Assembly: GCF_002760665.1 (NCBI RefSeq)
Contig: NZ_PDOB01000004.1
Location: 1-64,000, forward strand
DNA: 64,000 bases
Direction of reading: 5' to 3'
Source of the DNA: Massilia psychrophila
GTDB lineage: Bacteria; Pseudomonadota; Gammaproteobacteria; Burkholderiales; Burkholderiaceae_D
The position numbers and the translations under genes are program-made. The notes below the pieces were generated by a model, which did no database searches, was not told the origin of the DNA, and was given only the letters and a program-made list of their open reading frames with translations. Of the stretch, positions 1 to 7,264 are shown piece by piece (within the stretch, counting starts at the first letter, position 1; the number at the start of each line of letters is the position of its first letter).

Positions 1-1284
1 GCTGCGCGGCTTGGCCGTGGCGCGGCCAGCACCACCGCCGACCTTGACGACCTGGCCGCCGGAGCGTCCGCCGCGGCCGCCATGGCCTGGCGCGCCGCTG
101 CGCAGCTGGATCGCTTGCGCGCGCGCATTCAGATCCGGCTCGAAACCGGGAATGACTTCGCGCGGCAAGGTTTGCTTGATGAGCTTTTCGATGTCTTTCA
201 ACATCTCATGCTCGTCCACGCAGACCAGTGACACCGCTTCGCCGGTGGCGCCGGCGCGGCCGGTACGGCCGATCCGGTGCACATAGTCTTCCGGAATGTT
301 CGGCAAATCGTAGTTGACGACGTGCGGTAACTGGTCGATGTCGATGCCGCGCGCGGCGATGTCTGTTGCGACCAGCACTTGCAGTGCGCCGTCCTTGAAC
401 TCGGCCAGCGCCTTGGTGCGCGCCGACTGGCTCTTGTTGCCGTGGATTGCCATCGCGCCGATACCGTCGGCGTTCAACTGCTCGACGAGCTTGTTGGCGC
501 CGTGCTTGGTACGCATGAACACCAGCACTTGGGTCCAGTTGTTGGTCTTGATCAAGTGGGCCAGCATCGGGTGCTTCTTGTCGCGGTCGACCGGATGGAT
601 CTTCTGGGCGATCACTTCGACCGTCGAATTGCGGCGCGCCACCTCGATCATCGCCGGCTTGTTCAGCAAGCCATCGGCAAGCGCCTTGATCTCTTCCGAG
701 AACGTGGCCGAGAACAGCAGGTTCTGGCGCTTCGGCGGCAGCACCGCCAGCACTTTCTTGATGTCGCGAATAAAACCCATGTCGAGCATGCGGTCGGCTT
801 CGTCGAGGATCAGGATCTCGACCTTCGACAGGTCGACCGTGCGCTGTTCCATGTGATCGAGCAAACGACCCGGCGTGGCGACCAGGATGTCGACGCCATG
901 CTTGAGCTGCTTGATCTGCGGGTTGATGCCGACGCCGCCGAAAATGACGGTCGAGTTCAGGTTGGTGTACTTGCCGTAGACGCGCACGCTTTCCTCGACC
1001 TGGGCTGCCAGTTCGCGGGTAGGGGTCAGGATCAGGGCGCGCACCGAGCGCACTGAGGTTTTGTTCGTCTGCGTGACGCCGATCTTGTCGGTCGACAGGC
1101 GGTTCAGGATCGGCAAAGTGAAGCCGGCGGTCTTGCCGGTGCCGGTCTGGGCGCCGGCCAGCAAGTCGCCGCCGGCCAGCACGGCGGGAATCGCCTGGGT
1201 CTGGATCGGTGTCGGGATGGTGTAGCCGTGTTCGGTAACAGCACGAACGATGGCATCGGACAAGCCGAGTTGGGAAAAGGACAT
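1..1284 (-). CDS. rhlE: DEAD-box ATP-dependent RNA helicase, RhlE-type (C-terminus beyond window)
   Basis: An ATP-driven RNA-unwinding enzyme of the RhlE group, expected to act in ribosome assembly and RNA turnover. Reading leftward from the ATG at 1284 it begins [12 protein letters not shown]. It shows the Q motif (PTPIQ, residues 25-29), the Walker A-like motif AQTGTGKT (about 45-52), DEAD at 161-164 and a following SAT motif. The visible C-terminal part near the window edge is Gly/Arg-rich, as is usual for basic tails in this family. The reading frame is open to position 1, so the stop codon lies outside. It diverges from no gene here; suhB lies upstream on the same strand with a gap of about 205 bases. 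The symbol is by resemblance; other DEAD-box paralogues (RhlB, DbpA, SrmB) fit less well at the N-terminus. Confidence 0.9.
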   Translation of the reverse strand, partial: MSFSQLGLSDAIVRAVTEHGYTIPTPIQTQAIPAVLAGGDLLAGAQTGTGKTAGFTLPILNRLSTDKIGVTQTNKTSVRSVRALILTPTRELAAQVEESVRVYGKYTNLNSTVIFGGVGINPQIKQLKHGVDILVATPGRLLDHMEQRTVDLSKVEILILDEADRMLDMGFIRDIKKVLAVLPPKRQNLLFSATFSEEIKALADGLLNKPAMIEVARRNSTVEVIAQKIHPVDRDKKHPMLAHLIKTNNWTQVLVFMRTKHGANKLVEQLNADGIGAMAIHGNKSQSARTKALAEFKDGALQVLVATDIAARGIDIDQLPHVVNYDLPNIPEDYVHRIGRTGRAGATGEAVSLVCVDEHEMLKDIEKLIKQTLPREVIPGFEPDLNARAQAIQLRSGAPGHGGRGGRSGGQVVKVGGGAGRATAKPRS

Positions 1285-1489
1285 GGTAACTTTATGGTGA
1301 GGATCGGCCCGTCGCCACAATGTTGAGGCGCCAGTGGCAGGCAATCCGATTAGGAAATCGAGGCGGCAAACACACTGGATACGGTGCCGCTCGATGTTGC
1401 AATGAAACATACCGCGCGGCTTGCGCAGCCGCTCGCGGGGTCAGTCGGGGACGGTAGGATGCGTCCCGCGACTAAGCTGATCGCGTATT

Positions 1490-2278
1490 TTACGCGAAAG
1501 CGGCCAATAGCGTCACCATCTGGCCGAACACCTTCGGGCTGGCGGCAATGATGTCGCCCTTGTGCAGGTAGGCCGACTCGCCGCTGAACTCGCCGCAGAT
1601 GCCGCCCGCCTCCGTCACCAGCAGCGAACCGGCGGCGATGTCCCATGGCTTCAAGCCTTTTTCGTAGAAGCCGTCGAGGCGGCCGGCGGCCACGTTGGCC
1701 AGGTCGAGCGCTGCCGAGCCGCCGTTGCGCACTGCCTGGCAGCGCTCCGACGTGACCTGGTACATACGCATGTATTCGTCGAGGGCGCGCGGGCCGGCGC
1801 CGTGGCCGGATGCCAGCAAAGTGTTGGTCAGGCGGTCGTGCTTGGTCACGCGGATGCGTTTTTCGTTCAGGAAGGCGCCGGCGCCCTTCGATGCGGTGTA
1901 CAGGTCGTTACGCACCGGATCGTAGATGACCGCCTGGGTGATGATGCCGCGTTGCTGCAGCGCGATCGAGACGCAGTAGTTGGGGTAGCCGTGCATGAAA
2001 TTGGTGGTGCCATCGATCGGGTCGATGATCCAGGCGAATTCACTCTCGTCGTTCAGGTTGGCGGAAGCGCCGGACTCTTCGGCCAGGATCGCATGGCCGG
2101 GATAGGCCTTCAGCAGCGTTTCCACGATCGCCTGTTCGGCCGCCTGGTCGACGTCGGTGACGAAATCGTTGTGTTGTTTTTCAGTGATCGCAATGCGATC
2201 GACGTCGAAAGCGGCGCGGTTGATCACGGTGGCGGCGCGGCGGGCAGCCTTGATGGCCGTATTAAGCATTGGGTGCAT
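1490..2278 (-). CDS. suhB: Inositol-1-monophosphatase SuhB
   Basis: Mg2+-dependent inositol monophosphatase; in enterobacteria SuhB also takes part in rRNA antitermination complexes. The protein has 262 residues, the usual family length. It begins [14 protein letters not shown], matching the conserved N-terminus, so the ATG at 2278 is preferred over upstream in-frame starts. Metal-binding motifs are visible: an AEES segment near residue 66, DPIDGTTNF at about 86-94, and the C-terminal WDIAAG (around 213). It diverges from trmJ across about 200 bases, an arrangement I recall as common in betaproteobacteria. A GGAA sequence a little upstream of the start may be the ribosome-binding site. Confidence 0.95.
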   Translation of the reverse strand: MHPMLNTAIKAARRAATVINRAAFDVDRIAITEKQHNDFVTDVDQAAEQAIVETLLKAYPGHAILAEESGASANLNDESEFAWIIDPIDGTTNFMHGYPNYCVSIALQQRGIITQAVIYDPVRNDLYTASKGAGAFLNEKRIRVTKHDRLTNTLLASGHGAGPRALDEYMRMYQVTSERCQAVRNGGSAALDLANVAAGRLDGFYEKGLKPWDIAAGSLLVTEAGGICGEFSGESAYLHKGDIIAASPKVFGQMVTLLAAFA

Positions 2279-2478
2279 GATGAGTTTCCGTTGTAAAATT
2301 GCTAACGCCACCACGCTGCCATGCGCCGTGAACGATAAGAACCAAGAGTGAATTAAAGAGCGGGGCAGCGGCGAAATGGTTAAAATTCGCGGGCCGGGTA
2401 GCCTGTGCATGGACTGCACTTAGCTTGCCTGTGGCCCGCTTGTCAACCTGATCGCACTGCGCGGTAGCGCTATTTTAA

Positions 2479-3288
2479 ATGAACCAGCCCGAAACCAACA
2501 CTTCTGTTTTTAACCGGCTGCGCTTCGTGCTAGTCGAAACTAGCCGCGCCGGCAACATTGGCGCCGTCGCGCGGGCCATCAAGACGATGGGATTTTCCGA
2601 CCTGGTGCTGGTCAACCCGCGTTTTGCCGACGCCGTGGAAGACCCCGAGGCAATCGCTTTCGCCAGCGGCGCCCAGGATGTGCTTAACGGCGCGCGCATT
2701 GTCACCGATATCAAGCAGGCGCTGGAAGGCTGCAACTTTGCCGCCGCGGTATCGGCCCGGCTGCGCGAATTTTCGCCGCCGGTGTGGACGCCGCGCGCTT
2801 TTGCTTCCCATATTGCCGGTCATGGCCCCGGCCATCTCGACGGACGGGTCGACAACGAGCGCGTGCTGACCACCGCCCTGATTTTTGGCAACGAGCGCTT
2901 CGGCTTGCCGAACCAGATCGTCGAACAATGCAACGTGCTCATCAACATCCCGGCCAATCCGGCTTATTCGTCCCTCAACCTGGCACAGGCGGCCCAGGTG
3001 CTGGCTTACGAATGCCGGGTGGCGCTTGATCCCGCGGCCGGGGCCGATACGGCCGCGGCGCCGAGCACCATCGGCTTCCATGGCGACGCGGCCAGCCTGG
3101 CGCAAATCGACGGCATGTACGCCCACCTCGAAGAGGCGCTGGTGGCGATCGACTTCCTCGACGCCGACAATCCGAAAAAACTGATGCCGCGCCTCAAGCG
3201 CCTGTTCGCCCGCACCGCTTTGGAGACCGAGGAAGTGAATATTTTGCGCGGCATCGCCAGTCATATCTTGAAGCGCGCCCGGCGCTAG
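2479..3288 (+). CDS. trmJ: tRNA (cytidine/uridine-32 2'-O-)methyltransferase TrmJ
   Basis: SPOUT-class, SAM-dependent enzyme methylating the ribose 2'-OH of position 32 in the anticodon loop of certain tRNAs. It has 269 residues. SPOUT signatures are present: N-terminal FVLVETSRAGNIGAVARA with the catalytic-type Asn/Arg region, FGNERFGL at 136-143 and the C-terminal knot motif SSLNLAQA at 164-171. A C-terminal helical extension runs to the end, as in TrmJ proteins. It is transcribed divergently from suhB. The ATG at 2479 starts the conserved region with only about 13 extra residues, so the start is probably right. Confidence 0.93.
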   Translation: MNQPETNTSVFNRLRFVLVETSRAGNIGAVARAIKTMGFSDLVLVNPRFADAVEDPEAIAFASGAQDVLNGARIVTDIKQALEGCNFAAAVSARLREFSPPVWTPRAFASHIAGHGPGHLDGRVDNERVLTTALIFGNERFGLPNQIVEQCNVLINIPANPAYSSLNLAQAAQVLAYECRVALDPAAGADTAAAPSTIGFHGDAASLAQIDGMYAHLEEALVAIDFLDADNPKKLMPRLKRLFARTALETEEVNILRGIASHILKRARR

Positions 3289-3364
3289 TGGGCGATCTGC
3301 GCAATCGGCGCGCGCCGGCGGTCAGGAGCCCATACCGCCGAAGCCGTCACCCAACGGGTGGCCC

Positions 3365-4330
3365 ATGAGTGCGCGCCGGATGCTGCGCCTGCTGTTGCTG
3401 GCGCAGGCGGGGGCGGCGCTGGCGATTGCCGCTTGCGCGTGGCGCTGGTTCGGGTTTTCGGCGCCCGTCGCGGTAGTGCTCGGCGCCGGTATCGTCCTGC
3501 TGGTGCGCCTGCTGATCAATGCAAATAATTTTTTTCTCAGCAGCCGCTCGGCCAGCGCCACGCCGGCCGAATTTCGCATCAACGCCGGCGCCGGCCTGCG
3601 CCTGTTCGGCGAGGAGTTCGCAGCCTCGATGCTGCAGTCGTCGTGGAGCATGCCGCGTGCCGTGCCGCGCCAGGTGATTTATCCTGGCTCGGCGTATGCC
3701 TCGGCACCGGCGGCATTGCCGGTGCCGCCGGTGCTTCTGCTGCACGGCTATGGCTGCAATTGCGGCTATTGGGCGGCGCTGACGCCGCTGCTCGACGCGG
3801 CCCGCATCAGCCATGCCACGCTCGACCTGGCGCCGGTCACCGGTGACATCGACGGCTACGTGCCGGCGGTGCAGCGCGCCTGCGAAACGCTGTGCGCCGC
3901 CGCCGCCGCGCCGAAACTGACCATCGTGGCCCACAGCATGGGCGGACTGGTGGCACGCGCCTGGCTGCGCGCGCACGGCGTGGAGCGGGTGGCGCGCGTG
4001 ATCACGCTCGGCACGCCGCACCACGGCACCTGCCTCGCCGGTTTCGGCGTCGGCCGCAACGCCGTTCAAATGCGCCGCATGCGGGCTGGCGACGGCCTTG
4101 AAAACTCCTGGCTGGGCGAGCTGGCGGCCGGCGAAAACGGTCATACGCGCGCGCTGATCACTTCCATCTACAGCCACCACGACAACATCGTCTCGCCGCA
4201 AACCTCAAGCTTCCTGGAAGGCGCCCGCAACATCGCCTTCGGCGGCGTCGGCCACGTCGCGCTCGGGCGCAACCGGCGCGTGCTGGCGCGCGTGATGCAG
4301 GAGATTGCGGCGGCGGGCGGACCGGGTTGA
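3365..4330 (+). CDS. Membrane-anchored alpha/beta-hydrolase, triacylglycerol lipase-like
   Basis: Predicted serine esterase or lipase. The 321-residue protein starts with two hydrophobic stretches (about residues 7-25 and 30-50), suggesting inner-membrane anchoring. An alpha/beta-hydrolase domain follows: the oxyanion region LLLHGYG (about 124-130), the nucleophile elbow AHSMGG with Ser191, and a late GVGHVALG segment holding the probable catalytic His. Ala replaces the first Gly of the usual GxSxG motif, which is frequent in PGAP1/lipase-class proteins. Its substrate cannot be told from sequence. It follows trmJ on the same strand after 76 bases and may be cotranscribed. Confidence 0.8.
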   Translation: MSARRMLRLLLLAQAGAALAIAACAWRWFGFSAPVAVVLGAGIVLLVRLLINANNFFLSSRSASATPAEFRINAGAGLRLFGEEFAASMLQSSWSMPRAVPRQVIYPGSAYASAPAALPVPPVLLLHGYGCNCGYWAALTPLLDAARISHATLDLAPVTGDIDGYVPAVQRACETLCAAAAAPKLTIVAHSMGGLVARAWLRAHGVERVARVITLGTPHHGTCLAGFGVGRNAVQMRRMRAGDGLENSWLGELAAGENGHTRALITSIYSHHDNIVSPQTSSFLEGARNIAFGGVGHVALGRNRRVLARVMQEIAAAGGPG

Positions 4331-4412
4331 GTTGGCGTTAAGTCCGGCGTCGACCATGGCGTCAGCGTCGAGGTAAACTTGATGCTTCACTTTAGCCGCA
4401 GGCATCGACGTA

Positions 4413-4534
4413 ATGGCACGCATCCTCATTATCGAAGACAACCGCGCCAGCATGGAGTTGATGGCCTACCTGCTGAGCGCCTTCGGTCACACCCCTTGAT
4501 GGCGTTCGACGGCGGTTTACAACCCGCGCATTAG
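4413..4534 (+). pseudogene. Receiver-domain (CheY-like) response-regulator remnant
   Basis: A short frame from the ATG at 4413 reads MARILIIEDNRASMELMAYL and continues LSAFGHTP before a stop at 4497. This is the characteristic beta1-alpha1 start of a CheY-like receiver domain, with the acidic pair Glu-Asp next to the expected phosphoryl pocket. A +1 shift then restores the family continuation LMAFDGG (4499-4516) before another stop at 4532. Intact receivers have about 120 residues, so only the first third survives. It lies between the hydrolase and the phasin gene. I read it as a decayed fragment with a frameshift and loss of the 3' part. Confidence 0.65.
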
Positions 4535-4604
4535 AATCCGATCTCTAGTTTTGCCATCTAAAATAGCAGGCTCGGCACACCACGATCATTGACAGGAGAA
4601 CGGC

Positions 4605-5123
4605 ATGGTCAAGAAACTGAAGGCCAAGGCGAAGGACGAGGACAGGCGGTTCGCCGACGCGGTGCGCATCTCGGCCCAGCAGATCTGGCAGGCCGGCCTC
4701 GGCGCGTTCGCCAAGGCACAAAAAGAAGGCGAGGGCGGGGGCGGGCGCGCCTTTCACGCACTGGTGCAGGAAGGCACCCAGATGCAGCAGCGCGGCGGCG
4801 CGGCGTCCGACGAGCGCGTTGCCGGCATGACCGACACCGTGACCAGAGTGGCCGACGGCGTCAGCGATGGAGCGGCCGGTTCGTGGGACAAGCTCGAGCA
4901 GGTGTTCGAAGAACGCGTAGGGCGCGCGCTCGGCGCCATCGGCGTACCCAGCCGCGGCGACGTCGAGGCGCTGGCCCGGCAGGTCGAGCAGCTCGCGCGG
5001 ATGGTCGAGCAGCTCGGCGGTGGGCAGGCCCTGCGCGAGTCGCCTGGCAAAGCATTAAAAAAATCGGCAAGGACCACGGCAAAAACGGCGGCGCCGCGGC
5101 AGGGGCCGGCAACTAGCCCGTGA
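4605..5123 (+). CDS. Phasin, polyhydroxyalkanoate granule-associated (PhaI/PhaF-like)
   Basis: A 172-residue protein resembling the poly(hydroxyalkanoate) granule-associated family: an N-terminal amphipathic segment with WQAGLGAFAKAQKEG, the conserved core of these phasins, then a long helical region and a Lys/Ala-rich tail suggestive of nucleic-acid or granule-surface contact. Such proteins coat storage granules and can link them to the nucleoid. A GACAGGAGAAC sequence immediately upstream is a good ribosome-binding site for the ATG at 4605. A TetR regulator gene follows after 80 bases on the same strand. The family call is by motif recall; the C-terminal coiled coil contains repeated VEQL. 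Confidence 0.8.
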   Translation: MVKKLKAKAKDEDRRFADAVRISAQQIWQAGLGAFAKAQKEGEGGGGRAFHALVQEGTQMQQRGGAASDERVAGMTDTVTRVADGVSDGAAGSWDKLEQVFEERVGRALGAIGVPSRGDVEALARQVEQLARMVEQLGGGQALRESPGKALKKSARTTAKTAAPRQGPATSP

Positions 5124-5203
5124 GTCCGCGCTCGCCGTTCGGCGCGGCGTTTGGGCGGAATTCGGTGGTATGCTTGTGGTAGAGAAAATACGAATCGTTA
5201 GCC

Positions 5204-5869
5204 ATGCTCCAGAAAGCTCCACGCCGCACCCGCGAACGCATCCTTGAATTGTCTTTGCGGCTGTTTAACGAGTTTGGCGAGCCCAACATTACGACCACCG
5301 TGATCGCCGACGAAATGAATATTTCGCCCGGCAACCTGTACTATCATTTCCGCAACAAGGACGACATCGTCAACTCGATTTTCGTCATATTCGAAGCCGA
5401 GATCGAGCGCATCCTGACAGTGCCCGACACGCGCCGCTCCAACATCGAGGACGTCTGGCTGTACCTCCACCTGATGTTCGAACTGATCTGGCGTTACCGT
5501 TTTTTCTACCGCGACCTGAGCGACCTGCTGTCGCGCAACCGCAAGCTCGAACTGCACTTCAAGCTGATCCTGGCGCACAAGATCAAGGTTGCGCGGCAGT
5601 TGTGCCTGGACCTGCGCAGTGAGCAGTCGCTCGAGGCGTCGGACGCGCAGATCGACGCGATGGCAACCAACATGGTGGTGGTCGCGACCTACTGGCTGTC
5701 GTACGAATACGTGCGCAATCCGCGCAACTACACCGAGCAGAAAGCGATGGCCGATGCGCTTGCGCGCGGCTGTTACCAGGTGCTGTCGATGCTCGGGCCC
5801 TACCTGCGCGGCGACACCCACCTGCTGTTCGAGAAGCTGTCGCAGGAATACCTGAAAAAACTCAATTGA
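5204..5869 (+). CDS. TetR-family transcriptional regulator
   Basis: A 221-residue repressor-type protein. The N-terminal helix-turn-helix (about residues 8-55) contains TTTVIADEMNISPGNLYYHF, typical of TetR proteins. The C-terminal ligand or dimerisation part is predicted helical and aromatic-rich (WRYRFFYRDL), and resembles the subgroup with a C-terminal TetR_C domain found beside phasin and lipid genes. The ligand is unknown. Its position just after a phasin gene allows a role in storage-polymer regulation, but this is inference. The next gene begins 12 bases after its stop, so the two are probably cotranscribed. Confidence 0.88.
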   Translation: MLQKAPRRTRERILELSLRLFNEFGEPNITTTVIADEMNISPGNLYYHFRNKDDIVNSIFVIFEAEIERILTVPDTRRSNIEDVWLYLHLMFELIWRYRFFYRDLSDLLSRNRKLELHFKLILAHKIKVARQLCLDLRSEQSLEASDAQIDAMATNMVVVATYWLSYEYVRNPRNYTEQKAMADALARGCYQVLSMLGPYLRGDTHLLFEKLSQEYLKKLN

Positions 5870-5881
5870 AAGGAGTCCGGC

Positions 5882-6673
5882 ATGGCATGGACTGCATTCC
5901 CCCAACCCGATGATGCCTGGGTCTACGGCGCGGCAGAACTGAAACTGGCCTGGCCGCAGCTGCACCTTGGCGATTGCGAGCCCTTCCCCAAAAAGCCGGC
6001 GCTGGTCGACGCCTGGATCGCCTTCCATGCCGGCCATTTCGCCAGGGCCGCGCGGCTCGGCCTCGACGTCGGCGTGGAAGGTTATTCGGTGGCCCACAAG
6101 GCAACCTGCATCTACGCCAATTACCTCGAGCCGAACGAGAGGAAGAAATTCGCGCTGTTCGATGAAGTGGCCGAGCGCTGCGACCGCCACCAGCTCGAAC
6201 AGCCCGACAATCCGGCCGGCTACTACTGGCAGGCGTACGCGCTGGGCCGCTACGCGCAAGGCATCTCGATCGTCAAGGCGCTGGCGCAAGGGATCGCGCC
6301 GAAAGTGCGCGCCGGCCTCGACAAGGCAATCCGGCTGGCGCCGGCGCATGCCGACGCTTACATCGCCCTCGGCGCCTACCAGGCCGAGATCATCGCCACG
6401 GTCGGCGCGCTGATCGCCGGCCTCACTTATGGCGCGCGCAAGAACGATTGCTACGCGGCGTTCCAGAAAGGACTCGCCCTCGATCCGGAGTCGGCGATCG
6501 GGCGCATCGAATACGCCCATGCGATGCTGGGCCTGGAAGGAAAAAAGAGGAGCGACGAGGCGCTGCTGCTGTACCGCCAGGCGGGCTCGTTCAAGCCGCA
6601 GGACGCCACCGGATGGCTCGACATCGACGCCGCTGCGCGCGAAGCTAGCCGGACCAGCCAGGGCGGCCAATGA
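5882..6673 (+). CDS. Tetratricopeptide-like protein of unknown function
   Basis: A 263-residue protein with no signal peptide. It is rich in Ala/Leu helices and holds helix pairs resembling degenerate tetratricopeptide repeats, for example AIRLAPAHADAYIALGAY (about 142-159) and GLALDPESAIGRIEYAHAM (about 198-216), where the Pro and Ala spacing matches the repeat consensus. This suggests a protein-interaction scaffold. I do not recognise a named family. It follows the TetR gene closely (AGGAGT precedes its ATG), and its stop overlaps the start of the next gene in the ATGA arrangement, so it is part of a three-gene unit. Confidence 0.75.
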   Translation: MAWTAFPQPDDAWVYGAAELKLAWPQLHLGDCEPFPKKPALVDAWIAFHAGHFARAARLGLDVGVEGYSVAHKATCIYANYLEPNERKKFALFDEVAERCDRHQLEQPDNPAGYYWQAYALGRYAQGISIVKALAQGIAPKVRAGLDKAIRLAPAHADAYIALGAYQAEIIATVGALIAGLTYGARKNDCYAAFQKGLALDPESAIGRIEYAHAMLGLEGKKRSDEALLLYRQAGSFKPQDATGWLDIDAAAREASRTSQGGQ

Positions 6674-7221
6674 AATCGATCGCCGTCTATTGCGGTGCCT
6701 CGTTCGGCGCCGATCCGACATACGCCGATGCGGCGCGCGCGCTGGCCCAGGTGCTGGTGGGGCACAACATCGGCCTGGTCTACGGCGGCGGCAACGTCGG
6801 CCTGATGGGGGTTATCGCCGACGAGGTGCTGCGCCTTGGCGGCGAAGCGACCGGCGTGATTCCGCGTGCGCTGGTCGAGCGCGAAGTCGGCCACACGGGC
6901 CTGACGCGCATGTTCGTCGTCAAGGACATGCACGAGCGCAAAGCCATGATGGCCGAGCTGTCGGACGGATTCATCGCCATGCCGGGCGGGATGGGCACGC
7001 TGGAAGAACTGTTCGAGATGCTGACCTGGTCCCAGCTCGGCATTCATGCCAAGCCGGTGGGCGTGCTCAACGTCGGCGGCTTCTACGACGGCCTGGTCGG
7101 CTTCCTGGCCCACCTGCACGCCGAAGGTTTCGTGCGCGCCGAGCACGCCGGCCTGATGATGGTCGAGTCGACCGCCGAAGCCCTAATGCGGCGTTTGCAG
7201 AACCCTGTCATGACGGCTTGA
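6670..7221 (+). CDS. LOG family protein (nucleoside 5'-monophosphate phosphoribohydrolase)
   Basis: Member of the LOG (lonely guy) family, which releases the base from cytokinin-type or other nucleoside 5'-monophosphates. It has 183 residues. The family signature PGGMGTLEE lies at about 105-113, with the upstream catalytic Arg-Lys (ERKAMM, about 89-94) and a glycine-rich YGGGNVGLM at 38-46. In bacteria without plant contact the physiological substrate is often AMP or another housekeeping nucleotide. The ATG overlaps the preceding stop by four bases, so translation is likely coupled. Confidence 0.92.
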   Translation: MKSIAVYCGASFGADPTYADAARALAQVLVGHNIGLVYGGGNVGLMGVIADEVLRLGGEATGVIPRALVEREVGHTGLTRMFVVKDMHERKAMMAELSDGFIAMPGGMGTLEELFEMLTWSQLGIHAKPVGVLNVGGFYDGLVGFLAHLHAEGFVRAEHAGLMMVESTAEALMRRLQNPVMTA

Positions 7222-7264
7222 CTCCATCAACTGCCGGTCTTAACCGATGAACAGGCGCCCGAGT

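Noticed and set aside
5198-6721. Long minus-strand open frame opposite the TetR and TPR-like genes
   Set aside because: It is a by-product of high GC and codon bias; the plus strand carries recognisable proteins with ribosome-binding sites.
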